A stretch of DNA of 64,000 bases. It comes from Amoebidium appalachense (lineage: Eukaryota; Ichthyosporea). The position numbers and the translations under genes are program-made. This document shows, piece by piece, positions 21,446-63,802 of the stretch (position 1 is the first letter of the stretch; each line of letters opens with the position of its first letter). The notes beneath the pieces were generated by a model. It was not told the DNA's origin. It did not search any database and saw only the letters and a list, made by a program, of their open reading frames with translations. The stretch spans positions 11,098,001 through 11,162,000 of the forward strand of contig CAVNZM010000006.1 of NCBI GenBank assembly GCA_963693365.1, given 5' to 3'.

Positions 21446-21907
<462 letters not shown>

Positions 21908-22054
21908 CGGGGTGGGGGGAGGGGGAGGGGGGGGAGGGGAGGGGGGAGGGGTGCAACAGCTGCATCCGATGACAGTTTTATTATGGAGTGGCGGATGCAC
22001 CAGACGGGAACCGATGGCTGCAACAATAATTCAATAGTAACTTAGTGTCAGCAG

Positions 22055-22297
22055 AACAAACCTGCTCCGAGCAGAATTATTCTGAAAAAATCTCAACTAT
22101 TCTGCAACTATTGCTGTAATAGAACTGTTCTGTTCACGGCAGCTGCTGCTGAGTAAACTCGCTCCAAGCACTGGACAATTCTGCTCCGAAATGACTTAAA
22201 TTTTGAAAAGGCTGCCTTTGCAGAATAAATCTGCTTTTACTGAGTAAGAATATTTCTTAAGTTTAGCTTGCAGAAGTGAATTCTGCTGATGTGGTTG
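22055..22297. repeat. CAGAAT-type foldback element, decayed copy
   Basis: Contains repeated GCAGAATTATTCTG-like and ATTCTGCAA units and ends in CTGCTGATGTGGTTG, matching the right end of the better-preserved element at 24057-24326. A left terminal repeat is not recognisable. Confidence 0.6.
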
Positions 22298-23331
22298 GGT
22301 CGAGTCTTTGCGCAGGGAGAGGGTGGATAGGGTGGGGGGAAGGGGCAGATTATTTGAGTTCTTCTTTCGGGCCCCAAACTGTGACATCGCTGAACACAAA
22401 GAGGTAGCAGCACAGCAAAGTCCAGCGAGCGTTCAAATGATGCACAACGATTATGATAATGTCTGTACCCCCCCCCCCCCCCCCCCCCCCGCGGCCCCGC
22501 CCCCCCTCCTCTCCCCCCCCCCCTTCCCCCCCCCCTCCCCCGCGCCCCCCCCTCGCCCCTCCCCCCCCCCTCCTGCGCATGCTCGCCTCCTTCCTTCTAC
22601 TACTGTACCCTCTGCCGCCACATGCAGAACATGATACTGAAATGGCCTTGACATCATGGTAGGCATCCACACAGTAGCAGTATGTCGTCTTTGCCTTACT
22701 CCCCCCCCCCCTGCCGGAGTAACCAAGACCACACCCAAATGAGGGTGATCATTCAGGAAGGTATTTGCATATTTGGATGTCCTGGACCATGGCGTGAGCT
22801 GCCTTGGCACCTTTTTGTTCTTCCTTTTTTTCCGAGACTCGAAGGTAGAGAAGAAAAAGGACATGGGGAGGCTTCGGAGTGATGAGACCTATATCATAGT
22901 GACTAGACCTTTTTTTTTTTTTTTTTTGGATTCTTAACAACCCGAACCTTTTTACACGCTGCAGTCTGAACCGTTGCCGCAAGCACATGGCTTGCTTTTT
23001 AGGGAACATCCAGAGGGCTACTAGTTTGTGAGAGAAATCGGAAGAGGGGAAAAGACTCCAAGGGCTGCTGCAGCAGAAGGGAAGGGGGGAGAGTGGGGTG
23101 GGGGGGGGGCCGGGGGGTGTTGGGGGAGGGGGGGGGGGGGGGGGTGGGGGTGGGGGGGGGGGTGCGTTTGGGGATATCTTGTCTGGGGAGGGAATCATGA
23201 TGGGGGAGGAGGGGAATCGTCACAGCATTTTCAACAGAGACTCGTTTTATTGCATGCTAATTTTGTACATCTTACAAATATTTCTCTCCCTTAGATTTGC
23301 TGCTTGAGACATACTTGAACTGATTGTGCAT

Positions 23332-23367
<36 letters not shown>

Positions 23368-24056
23368 CCGCAGTAGAAAAAAATCAAGACTACTTTTACA
23401 AAAGGGCAAGAGGGTTCGAAGGAGGAATAGCCCCTCCCCTGCCCCCAACATTCTCCGTAACATAGTCACACCAGTACCGTGGCACACATGCATATGGGAA
23501 CACACGGGCACGCGCGTGCGCACGCACACATAACCATACAAACAAACAACTCGAAACATGTGCAATCTCACGTGCATTCTGGTATCATGTAACATCAAGC
23601 CCAAGTAGTGTTGGCCTCATGCTCTTAAAAGGTTTCTTTTAGGCCGATTAATTGGCCACATTCCAGGACATCCGGGGAAAAGGTGACATCAAAATTCTGA
23701 ACTGCAATCTTCCTCCTAACGCTTGGTTATTCTTCTTTCCTTCTTCTTTCTTTTTTTCCCTTTTCCTTTTATTTTTTGGTTGTATCATGGCACATCTGTG
23801 CCTTGCTGCCGGCAAAACATGTCGTTAACCGGGACCGGCTCTGATGCGCAGCAGGCCAATCACATAGCTAGAAACCCCTCCGACCAGGCCTGACCCGACT
23901 CGGAAAGCTAAAAGAAACCCCCTTTAAAGCAATACGCCTTCGGATGGCCAATTGGATCCACTTGAACCAGGCAATAAAACCTTTAGTAGAGCCCATGAGC
24001 ACACCCACATTACACATGACACACATGCGAACACACACACACACAGTGACAGGGGC

Positions 24057-24326
24057 CAACCACATCGACTGAGTCAATTTCTCCAAGCAGAATTATTTTG
24101 CAAAAAGCAGAATCATTCTGCTAAAATCTGCAAAAGCAGGATAATTCTGCAGAAGCAGAATTATTCTGCTAAGAGAATTATTCTGCGGATTCTGGTCAAA
24201 GCAGAATAATCCTGCTTTTGCAGAATAGTTCTGCTTTGTGCAGAATAATTCTGCTTTTTGCAGAACAATTAAGGTTTTTTGAAGAATAAGTCTGCTTTTT
24301 GCAAGTTGACTCTGCCGATGTGGTTG
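24057..24326. repeat. Foldback/MITE with 21-bp terminal inverted repeats and CAGAAT palindromes
   Basis: The left end CAACCACATCGACTGAGTCA and the reverse complement of the right end CAACCACATCGGCAGAGTCA agree at 17 of 20 positions. The interior is an array of short palindromes of the type GCAGAATAATTCTGC, at least eight copies. No clear target-site duplication. Confidence 0.75.
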
Positions 24327-24547
24327 CAAGCTCTCACACACGTGTACACACACACACACACATGCACACACACAGCTCAGAACACTGGCAATGGCACGTA
24401 TGTGCGCTCTTGTGTGCTACAAGCCCAATTTTTTTAGTCCGGCCTCACTGAGGCACTGTATATATTCCCCCCTCCCCCCCCCCCCCCCCTCCCTCCGTCT
24501 CCTCGCTCAAAAAATCATTGATAATTTGAAAACAACAAAAGAACTGG

Positions 24548-24657
<110 letters not shown>

Positions 24658-25044
24658 CGTTCCACGTTCTGCCCCATGTGAGTTAAACTGTCGCTCATTA
24701 ATATTGAGACGGCCGAGTCCCCAATCCTCCCCCCCCCCCCCCCCTCCCCCCTTTTGCAAAACCCCCCCCCCCCCCCCTCCCCCCCCCCCCCCCCTCCCCC
24801 CTCTTCCCAGTTCCCCTTACATAACGTTAACAGTAGCACCCCTATATATTCGGGTTCCCCGAAACATTTAACCTGGGTTCCCTCCTATCTCCCCACCTGC
24901 TCAAACGACGTAGATTTGCGCAAGCACGGGCTCTCCGACCGAACCCCGGGCCACCCACGTGCACCGTGCAAGACCGGCAATGCCACCATGCATCATGATG
25001 GGTCATGGCAGCATCCAATCGAGTTACTCTCACAGTCTGGCCAG

Positions 25045-25333
25045 CAGGGGTGGGGCGGGTCCGTAAAAACAAAAGCGGGTCGGGTCGGGTCGGATTTGAC
25101 TCCCGACGGGTCGAAAACGGGTTGACCGGGTCGGGTCATTTGCCTCAGCCCAGGGGCCCGCCACGGCGGCCCGACCGACCGACCTCCCCCCCTCCCTACC
25201 CCATCCCCACCACCCCCTTTGGCCGGACCCGGTACACCGGGTCTGGGGGCAGGCCAACGGGTCGATCAGGTCGGGTCGGGTCCAAGCCCCAACGGGTCAA
25301 AAAACCGGGTCGGGTAGACCCGCCCCAGCCCTG
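25045..25333. mobile_element. hAT-like MITE with 8-bp target-site duplication
   Basis: The 289-bp element begins CAGGGGTGGGGCGGGTC and ends in its near-exact inverse (GACCCGCCCCAGCCCTG). CAGGG(G/C)TGGG is the end motif typical of hAT transposons. It is flanked by CTGGCCAG (25037-25044) and CTGGCCGG (25334-25341), an 8-bp duplication with one mismatch, which is the hAT length. The interior is non-coding and built of repeated CGGGT units on both strands. Confidence 0.8.
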
Positions 25334-25904
25334 CTGGCCGGTCTTGGCACAGTGCACGTGCTGCCATTATCAACCATACACGTGGCTGGGGTCATGCCCC
25401 ATGGCCACGGATGCCTTCGCGCTCTGTCGCTGCAGGAACCCACCACGTGTTTACTGACCCGGGAGTGCTGGGAGTGCCCGCTTTTCACAGCATCACCTAA
25501 ATATGGTTATATTTCAAACACTCCTATTTGTCACCTACCGAGAAGCACGAACTGATGCGCCAATGAGCGATGTTGGCCAATCAAAATGGCGGTTTACGGT
25601 TACCTGGTGATTGGTCTGCGTATCCACAGCTGCGCACACAAAGAGCAGTTACAAGTGCCTTCACTTCAGTTGTTTTTTATTTTGAAAGGGTTAGTTGGGG
25701 TCACCTTTTGGGGGTTATTGTAATAGGGTGTAGTGGCACAGCTAACACCAGGCTCCTTACTGCCTACTTGTCTCACTTGAGCCTTTTAACGCCTCCGCAC
25801 GCAGTGCCGGGCGAGGTGCCTCCTGCCTTTTGCACGCCCCATCTTCTTACCCCACATCAAGCAGTTCACCTCCGTAGAATAGGACACTTGCAACCTGTTT
25901 AACC

Positions 25905-32240
<6,336 letters not shown>

Positions 32241-34104
32241 TGTTTGGATCAAGACTTAGCAACAGGCAGGATGGCTGCAGCAGGGTGGTTGCGCAGACGC
32301 AAGCATACCTTTGCACATAACACACACACGCACTCACGCACATCGTTTTATACAGTTCGAAAGAGCACACTTAAGTCTTGGCGCTTTATCAGGCAAAAGG
32401 GTCACACCACCTGCACCTGGCATGCATACGTGCACGCTGTATCCCTATCCGAAATATAGCCGTGCCTGATCTCTTGTTTGCTTGTTTAATATTCCGCCAC
32501 TGTTTTTCGTCAAGTTGCCGTATTCTTACTATCTGCCAGCCACCTGGGTTGAAGGGCCATATCATAATACCATGGAAGTGATTGTGATAACACTTGTGTC
32601 CTTATCTCCGATTTATCTCCGTTCCTCCACGTGTGTGGGGCATGTACAGTTCGTTGCAGGGAGGGTGGATGCACAGGCCGACTGGTCGGACCGTGCCACA
32701 AACTTAAAATCAACAACAGATAAGCAGATGCTGAGCACAAAAAGTAGCGGCAGCAACACGTATGCTCACATACTGTATATTCACCGACCGTCTGAAACAG
32801 GATTACTGCGGATATGTCCTGTCGAAAACGCAGCCACCATATATTAGTTTTATAACACAATTATAAAAGTAGAAATCGGTTCGGATCCGGAACATCTCGA
32901 TTCGCCACCTGAAATTCAACATGGCAAGATCTTTAGTAAAAAGGCTCGGAGGAAAAAACTCATGACAAGCACATCTGCTCATGAACTTTGCCAGAATGTG
33001 CCTAAGCCAAGGCCTCATGTGAGGTGCTATACAGATGGCATGAGAAGAAAGCAGGTGGGGTGAAGCATAGGATAATGACATGAGCACACATGTGAGTGCG
33101 AAGTCACAATTGTCGTACGATGCTGCAAAATTAATGGGGCTGGAGTGGAGGTGGATCCTGGCGGTGCACCGTGTGAGCTGCCGGGGATGGACAGGGGGTG
33201 GGAAGTCTGAGAGCTGAGGGGGGAGTTTGTGGAATGGGCTTGTGGGGAATGGAGGGCGGGGGGGGGAGGGGGGGGGGGGGGGGGGTGGACCGGGGAAGGG
33301 GAGGGAGGAGGAGGGGGAATGGGGGGAGGGGGGGGGGGGGGGTGGGGAAGGGACATGTTGCAAGAGATCTCGCAGTCATGAGGATCATAATGCTGATTCT
33401 TCATTCCGAACGTGCGCTAACAGGAAAAGGAAGCCACAAAAAGAATAAAGAAGAAAAGCCTTGCCCTTAAAAGCTTCAATGAGAGAGGCGGGCAGGGAGA
33501 AGGAAATCGAAGATGAGACTTTTGCAAAAACAATAACACAGACACCCTTGCTCTATTTATTCCCTGGGTTTCCCGTTTTTATCTGCTTCGTTCTGTTCAT
33601 CTGTGTGGCTCAGTCGCACATAAACCCACAAATTCACATTAGTCCCGTGTTCATATCTGTAAATGCAGAAATGTAATGTATACAGACTCAAATTTGCAAA
33701 GCTACGTATGATATTGAGCCCCATTTTTCAAATTCAAGGCATGTGCATGTTTTTGAGGACTGATTTCCGGAAATCTACGGGCGCAAATTGCCTCGTCTCC
33801 TTTTTGGAACGAAGTGCTGCCTTCCAGTTTAGCGACAAAACCAAGAGGGGCAAAAAGTGAAGGATCTTGTTTGGATTGAGAGAAAACGAAGAAAAGAAGT
33901 GGGGTTTTGTAGGTATAAATAGAGCATGATGCAATAGTGGTGTATAGGTGAGCGGGGAGTGGGTTGCTATATACGTGTAGTGGATTATGAATCTGCCAGG
34001 GACAGGGGACCGGTGTTAAGAGCGAGGGGGGAGTGCTTTTGCAGCCTGAAGTCATACAATCTTTTTAGTTGTTTGTGTGGCCACGAGAGGGCCAGGCTCA
34101 AATA
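32241..34104. other. Intergenic region TMEM165-FCHSD
   Basis: Two co-directional genes are separated by 1.86 kb of mostly unique AT-rich DNA, with G-rich blocks at 33255-33345. An AATAAAG motif lies near 33444 but is 1.2 kb past the TMEM165 stop. No exon recognised. Confidence 0.45.
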
Positions 34105-40465
<6,361 letters not shown>

Positions 40466-40597
40466 CTTATAATAAGTGTGTGGGTGGGTGTCTGGGTGTG
40501 TGGGTGTGTGGGTTGTTGGGGGGGGTAGGGGGGAGAGGGATGGGGGATGGGTGTATGACGTTGTGGGTGTGGGTGTTTGGGTTGCGGTGAGGGTTTG

Positions 40598-40632
<35 letters not shown>

Positions 40633-41697
40633 GTAGGAACGTATGCAGGCAGGAACATCTACTTTACCCAGCATTGACAATTCCTAATATAGCATTGTGT
40701 TTTACACTCCCAGTCCCTGTAATCTATGAGACGCATGCCTGCTCACTTAATTGTTTGGCACCATGGGGCTGGCCCCCAATCTCGATCGTAGTTCGAATCG
40801 CACCAAACTGCTCTGGCTATGGATGGTGTTCCTGGCTGTGCAGAACCTGTTTGGAGCCATATTGGCCGTGTGGTGGTGTGGCCAATAAATATTCAGTCTA
40901 GATGACAGACGTGGTCGTGCCATGCATATGGCCATTACAGACACCGTAGTCCGCATGTGTACGTACGCACGTCTCTTATTGGACCATACATGTGTGCCCA
41001 CACTAGCTATGTGACGCCATTCATGATATGAAGCCGGCACCACCAGGCACTAATCAGGCATTGCATGGCACCGCATGCTCGAATCTGCCTTGCTGGGCTG
41101 GCTTTGGAGCTCAGACTCGGCACACTGCCATGTATACCGCAAGGCTGTGGGGGTTGCATGGTGCAGGTGTATGCGGCAGGGCATGCACGTGTATACGTAG
41201 ATAGCGCACCACATATTATGAACAGGCCAGGCCACGTGTGCCTGGCATCGATATCTACCCACATGGGGTTTTATTCACGCTATGTACATGGTGCAAATAC
41301 CGGTCTAAGTCTGTTGTGTCCGGCTGTGTGCGTCAAGCAATCATTCAACTGCGCATGGGCTCTGGAAATACCGCCACCATCTACGTTACCATATGGGGAC
41401 ACACCTTCACCATTCAGTGCCTACAAACAATCAACTTTACAGAGCCATTCAAACATCCGCGCGTGCTGTGCGTGAAATTTCATGTACAGAGTCATTGCAA
41501 GCCAATTGCAAGGCCGTGTGTTCTACACGTACATGCATGCATTGGTGCCAAAACCACATTCCTTCATTCGTGTGCATACATACCATTTTATCATTTTTAC
41601 CAAACTGATAAACAGATGATACAGACCTAATCCGACATCCCTAATTTCGAAATTTGCTGGAGGGGGTAAAAATACAAAGCCCAGGGGGGGCCCTTAA
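40466..41697. other. Convergent intergenic region FCHSD / histidine kinase
   Basis: A 1.2 kb spacer between two stop codons. A CCAATAAATATT sequence near 40882-40893 contains AATAAA, a candidate poly(A) signal for FCHSD about 420 nt past its stop. No further gene is seen. Confidence 0.5.
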
Positions 41698-57765
<16,068 letters not shown>

Positions 57766-60498
57766 GGTCTGCTCCCCCAGTCAGTCAGCACGCAGTTCTG
57801 TGGAAAAAGGCGGAGGGAGGGAGGGGGGTGGGGGGGTGGGGGGAGAAGGGAGGAGGAGGAGGGGGAGGAGGAGGCCTGCTGTGTGCCGCTACAGAAAAGC
57901 AACCGACAAAACCGGTCACAACAAGGGAAGGAAGGTAACGTCCGTCCTTTAGTAAGTAGTGCTTTAGAGGTTAAAGAAGATTGCGTTTTGCCAGCAGGCA
58001 CCGTACCGGGGGAGCGGAGGGGGCGTTGGCATAGGGCAGGTCGGGTGGCTTGCCAGCGTCTTTGGAGCCAGACCCCAGCCTGAAGCGGCGCCACCACGTA
58101 ATGCGGGGCAGCAGGCCGCTGGCTGACTGTCCGTGGGGCATATTATTTGCGCATGGTTCCCGGCTGCGTGGAGTGTGTGGACACCGCCTGGGCAAGCTTT
58201 CAGAAAGCACCAAAGCGCTACTGATGAGCCGCACGCACAAAGCACCACAACGCAACGGGCAGTGGCGAAGGGTCACTTAGACAGAACTCAAAACACGGTT
58301 TCCTAATTCTATATGCATAAGCACCCGTTTATCCTGAGCGTGCGCTGGTGTTTGATACGCCCAGTTTCCGTCCCGTTTTGTGAACTGTTTCTTAGTTCTA
58401 CGTTGCAGTTTGCCACCTGTGTGGCTGGCCAAAAACAAAGATGAGGGAGCTCCCTTGCTAAATTCTATATATTAAAGTACAATCCCCCTTGACTTTCTCA
58501 TTCATCATGATAAGGGGAGTTTTAAAAAAAAAAAAAGGCTTTCAAGCCGCCCCAAGTGTGTAATGTTTGATAGGTATTTTGTTGGTGTTTAAAAACTGCA
58601 TTATATTACTCCTTTTATGATAGAATTGTTTTTAGTTGAACTCAACTTCGTAATACCATGACTGTTCAAGATTAGCATAGAACATAGTACCCTAATCATG
58701 ATTTTTTTTCCGACTTCAATTTGAAATGAAAATTTAAATGATCTAGTTGAGCCAGCGAAATTCTATGGTACGCTTCGATTGGCTACACTCAACTGTCACA
58801 GATACCCTTGCCCCCCGGGGGGCCGTTTTTTGAGAAATGTTTTTTTTTTTTTCTCTTTCACTTCAAGTTGACTAGATTCATTCAACCGAATTCAACCGAT
58901 AGGTGGTGCACGGCAAAAAACAAACAAAAAAGCCTCAAGAGTCATTCGTGGAGCAAGTGCATACTAGGACATTTCAACATTGTGAGAATTAATGTAATTA
59001 CAATTGTATTACCTCCAGCGTCGACGTCGGCCATTAACATATACGTATACGTACGGTTATGGACTTCTTGTCTTCACTGGATTATCAGTATTACTGTTCC
59101 CCTTAAGACACACAGCAAGCACACAGACACACATACACACACACATACGCACACATTGCATTGCAGCAGTCTCCCGATATTTCAGAACCAAAGACGAACC
59201 TGAAAAAATTCTCAAATCCCAAAATTATATTTCATTTTGAACCCCTAGATCTATAAAAAGGCGCGAGCACATCGAAGGCGCAGACGGCAACTCGCGACGT
59301 GCCCGGTGGCAGGAAAAGATACGTCAGGCTAAACCGTAGTACACAGTCAGACGGTCATAGTATACCGTAGCACAAGCACCACTCTGCAGGAATGATCAGC
59401 AGTAGCCTAAACTGGATGTATGCACACAGTTACAGGCTATCCTGTACAGGTTTGCTGCTGAGGGCATGGTGCTGACGTATTCTTGTGTTCCTTTGCCAGG
59501 CACGACATCTTGTCTATATGTCCAACCATTGCAGGCCCCAGGTTGCGGCAACGAGCTCACTTACTAATAGTAGTAAGTAAGGTCTAGGGCTTCAGAACGA
59601 AGGATGTGTAGACGGGAAAAACTCGGTGGGGCCCACTGTGGTCACGGTGACAAGAGTACGTAATGCACGATGGCCACAAGACACATGCCACCTGGGCAAT
59701 TGGTAAAAACAGGTTTGCTGACTCCTGGTACGGAGATAACAGGCCCACGCGGGGGGCGAGTTCCCAGCGAAAACGTGGCCAAAGGCTTTTGGCAAACTGG
59801 GGCACTTCAGCGCGTTTCAGCGGCGTATTTACCGCGGCACAGGCTTACCGCGGGGTGCCTACATGAACGTGTTCAGGGGGAGCTGGCCGTCGCACCGGGG
59901 TTCTGTGGTTTAGTAGGCAGAAGTTTTTCCAGCCCCCAACAATTTATCTCGCAATCGCGATCATTGGAGGATTGGAAGGGGGGGGTCGGGGCTGGGGGGG
60001 GGGGGCGGGGGGAGGGGGGCGGGGAGAGGGGGCCATCCCGTGGCATGCTCACACCTGTGAGTGACACACGGCACTGCAGATTCGAATTTTATGTTGCACT
60101 TAGGCTAGGAAGCAGCAAGCCTCGTACACGTTGAATACCCCCGTTCACCGACTGGCCCATACAGGGGGTGGGGAAGAGGGGGGGGGGGGGGGGGGGGGGG
60201 GGGGGATGCGCTATAAAGTACGAAGTATACATAAACAACGGGCAACACGATGCAGAGTGCAAACCACACAAAGAATGCATAACAAGCAGAGCCCATCCTC
60301 AGGGCGGGAGGGGGGACGTCATCCACAGTACTCGAGTTTCGACCCATTCACCTCGGGGGGAATTCAGCGGCCAGTGTGCTGCCACACGATCAGAACACGT
60401 CAATCTCTATTCGTTTTTGGGTTGACTCTGTAACCTTATGGAGCCTCTATGCTTGAACCTGCACCTGCACCCCCCACCCCCCACCCACATATACACCC
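57766..60498. other. Intergenic region upstream of the kinase
   Basis: Unique sequence of 2.7 kb, AT-rich from 58300 to 59260, without recognisable exons. A G/GA-rich block (57815-57875) lies close to the kinase start and a G run at 60179-60205. No TATA box is obvious upstream of 57765. Confidence 0.45.
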
Positions 60499-60714
60499 TC
60501 AGTCGCTATCATCGTCATCTCCGCCACCCAAACTGGCCCGCAGGGCATCCAGGTCTGCATCATTCCCCTTCTTGCTCCCGCCTGCCGTCGCCCCCCTGCC
60601 TGCCGATGCTGCACTCCGTGTCCTCCGGCCCCCGATAATGACCGATGTGTCCAACCCGTCCACTGCACATGTGCAACGATGTTAACAGGAAGGAAGAAAA
60701 AAAAAGATGAAGCG

Positions 60715-60759
<45 letters not shown>

Positions 60760-61054
60760 GGTTGTGAAACAGAGCATTGCCATGGAACAGTAACACCCCG
60801 GATATGTGTATAGTTACCGTACATTAAGGTCGGCGGTTTTTGAAACTAGGAGAAAACGGAAATTGTAGGCAAGTAAGTACACTGTAATACTGTCACCTTG
60901 ATACATGGGTGGCCGAAGAGTGAAACCACCCTGCCACTTTGTACCTTCCCCCAAGTCCCCCCCTCCTCTCCCCGCCCCCCCCCCCCCCCCCCCCCCGGCC
61001 CCACCCTCCCCCCTCAAACACCTCTCCCTCCCTTCCCCCCCCCCTCCTCCCCCC

Positions 61055-61085
<31 letters not shown>

Positions 61086-61518
61086 AAACACACAGACTCC
61101 CCCCTCTTAACTTAACTCGTACAGTTTGAAACACGCGTGCGTGCACAGACACACACACAGAGTGTGTAAGAGAGAGCTTCAGAGACAGACCCACGTGCAC
61201 ACAGACACCCAAACATACAGGCACGTGCAGGCACGCACAGCTTCCCTTGCCCAACCCTCACCTTCATCGCCACCCTTGCCCACATCACATTCTCTTCAAA
61301 CCTAACCAACCCGCCCATCCCCTATATATAGTCCTGACAACCCACTACATCCTACTCCAAACCCTGCACGGACATTTTATAAGCCCACTCCTGAACCTCA
61401 CACCCAGCAACCCAAAAATACGCTGCGAAAAACCATACAACGAGCTGGTCAAAAATGCAAATATCATAACGAGCAGGGCGCCTTAAGAAGGGGGGGAGAG
61501 TGTGTGTGGGGGGGGGGT

Positions 61519-61552
<34 letters not shown>

Positions 61553-61976
61553 TTATACAGTCCGGGTATATGGAAAGAAACATATGACGAACAAGGCATG
61601 ATGCAGCTCACAGAATGGCCAACAAACAAGACCACCCAGTGATCTAGCAAACAGAGTTCATTCCCACCCAACACCCAGGTCAACCACTTCCGAACTTGAC
61701 CCCATTCTCTCTGTGCAACCAACAAAGACGTGTGTGTAGGGGGATGTATGCATGACAACGCATTCTCTCAATCACTCCTCCCCCCCCTTCCCCTCCCCCC
61801 CCCCCCCCCCAAAAAAAAAAAACCAGCTTCCGTGCTCCCCCCCCCCCCCCCCCCCTTTCCCCCATCCTCCTCCTCCCTCACTTGCTCCCTCACTTGCTCC
61901 CTCCCTCCCTCCCCTCCCCCTCTTTCTCTCTCCCTCTCCCCCTTTCCCTCAACACCCCCCCCCCCCCCCGCCGCCT

Positions 61977-62013
<37 letters not shown>

Positions 62014-62675
62014 AGCCAGCCATTCAATACGTACAGGGGTCGTCATCGTCGTCATCGCTGGCCTCCTCCGAGTTCCAGCCCTTCAGCTCATCATCCTCAC
62101 TCTCACTGTCCCCCTTGTGCTTCTGCAATAAGACGTCAGAAAGCGCACACAGGGCATGTGTGCATGGATCAACCACTCACTCGGCAAGCAGATATGGCAA
62201 TGGCGAGAGTGCGGGGACACAACGTTTGGTGCTAAACAGCTGCCCTGAGTCACACCACATGGCAAACACCTGCACACAGTGAATGAATAGGAAAGGAATG
62301 GCAGGCACAAGCTGTGCATCACTCGTCCATAGATTATCACCTAAACACTACTTGTGCATATACACATGCATTAGAGCACATACCACACAGCCTTGGTTTT
62401 ATGGCCCCACCCTCCGCACAATACACCGGAAGAGAAATACCACGAGAGATCGTGTGAAGAGAGGGAAGGAGGAGGCACGGTATGCTTGCACAGGGCGTGG
62501 TGTTTGAGTATTTGTCTGTCTGTGTATCGGCATGCTTGTGCGCCGGATGCTTGTGAGTAAGAGCACGCAGGTGGGCGTGTGTGCATAGCGCTTGAGATTG
62601 TATGCCTGTGCATTACGTGTAAGTGCATGATGGTACGTGTGTGTGCCCGGGAGCTGGTGGGTGAGCGTGTACGGT

Positions 62676-62736
<61 letters not shown>

Positions 62737-63002
62737 CGCGCGCGCGCGCGTGCGTGCGTGCGTGCGTGCGTGTGTGCCCTTGTGCGTGCCCGTGTGCGTG
62801 CCCGTGTGTGTGTGTGAGCGTGCGCATGCCCGTGTGTATGCGAGCACTCTGTTGGTTCGATGTGTATTTAATCAGGAGAAAGCCGTTTTGTACCTGTGAC
62901 ATAGCACGAACTATACATTCACAACGTGCAACACAATGCAGATATTGCGACAAATAAGACACAAAGATCCTCAGGGGGGCATAGAGACCATTTTTCAGGG
63001 TT

Positions 63003-63036
<34 letters not shown>

Positions 63037-63243
63037 GAGTATCCACAGTATGCATAATTCGATACAAGGGGAGGGTCGAGGGAGTCATCGGGAGAGCCAC
63101 ACAGAAAAAAATTGAAGGCATATTTAAGGCGAAAGGGGTCATTGGGAGAAATCACAACACATCTTCCAGGTACACGGAAGGGAAAGCAGCATGGCAGATG
63201 CGAGTACCCTTCACCCTTAAGAGCGCGCATGGGGAGGGGGGAA

Positions 63244-63283
<40 letters not shown>

Positions 63284-63802
63284 TCCATCTGAAACACAGA
63301 CGAGCACAATTAAGGCAGCATATCGTATTAACAACCCAAGGGGCATACTCATGGAGCACACATAGCGCACACATTGAAGTGTGCACGTATGCCTGCACAA
63401 GCCAAAAACATTTTGCAATAATTTGCAAAAAAGCAAAATGTTTGATGTTTTTTTGTGTTTTTTGCATGGACTCGGCGGCAAACATATTGGTCTCGACGTG
63501 GGTTTGCGCACACCAACATCTAGTACCAGCTGCACACAAACCCACGTCCAGACCAATATGTTTGCCGCCGAGTCCATGCAAAAAACACAACACAGAGCAA
63601 CAAAGGATCTCCCCTCCCCCGTCCCCCTTCCCCTTACCCCCCTACCCCGGCCCATTACTGCATCTTTCCCAGGCACACTAAGTTATAACCCCCAACACCC
63701 AACCCACCATACGCACCTTCTTTGAGGGCTTCTTGGGCTCATCCTCTTCCTCCTCCTCTTCCTCTTCGCTACCCTCCTCCTCCTCCTCCTCCTCACTCTC
63801 CT
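60499..63802 (-). CDS. C-terminal exons of an acidic, probably nuclear protein
   Basis: Family not recognised. Three exons join in phase: 63802-63717, 62122-62035, 60662-60499, ending in TGA at 60501-60499. The first is a run of acidic residues followed by DEPKKPSKK. The second reads [20 protein letters not shown] then ASDDDDDDP. The third reads [20 protein letters not shown], a Gly/Ala/Lys stretch ([20 protein letters not shown]) and ends GGGDDDSD. Alternating acidic and short basic segments are typical of tails of histone-binding, chromatin or nucleolar proteins; this is only a compositional inference. The first exon enters with two bases completing a codon, so upstream exons exist beyond the right edge. 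Introns hold C/G tracts, a GT repeat and a long hairpin. Confidence 0.6.
62685..62734 (+). repeat. (GT)n microsatellite followed by (GC)n and (GCGT)n
   Basis: About 25 GT units, then CGCGCGCGCGCG and GCGT steps to about 62770, in an intron of the acidic-protein gene. Confidence 0.9.
63453..63590. repeat. Long near-perfect inverted repeat (hairpin), 54-bp arms
   Basis: The left arm 63453-63506 and right arm 63537-63590 are reverse complements with a single mismatch, separated by 30 nt. Each arm includes TGCATGGACTCGGCGGCAAA and CATATTGGTCT. The hairpin lies in the intron between the exons at 63717 and 62122. Confidence 0.93.

Noticed and set aside
40744-40800. Possible tRNA with GTTCGAATC B box
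   Set aside because: The T stem does not pair and no acceptor stem is found; the A-box match is weak.
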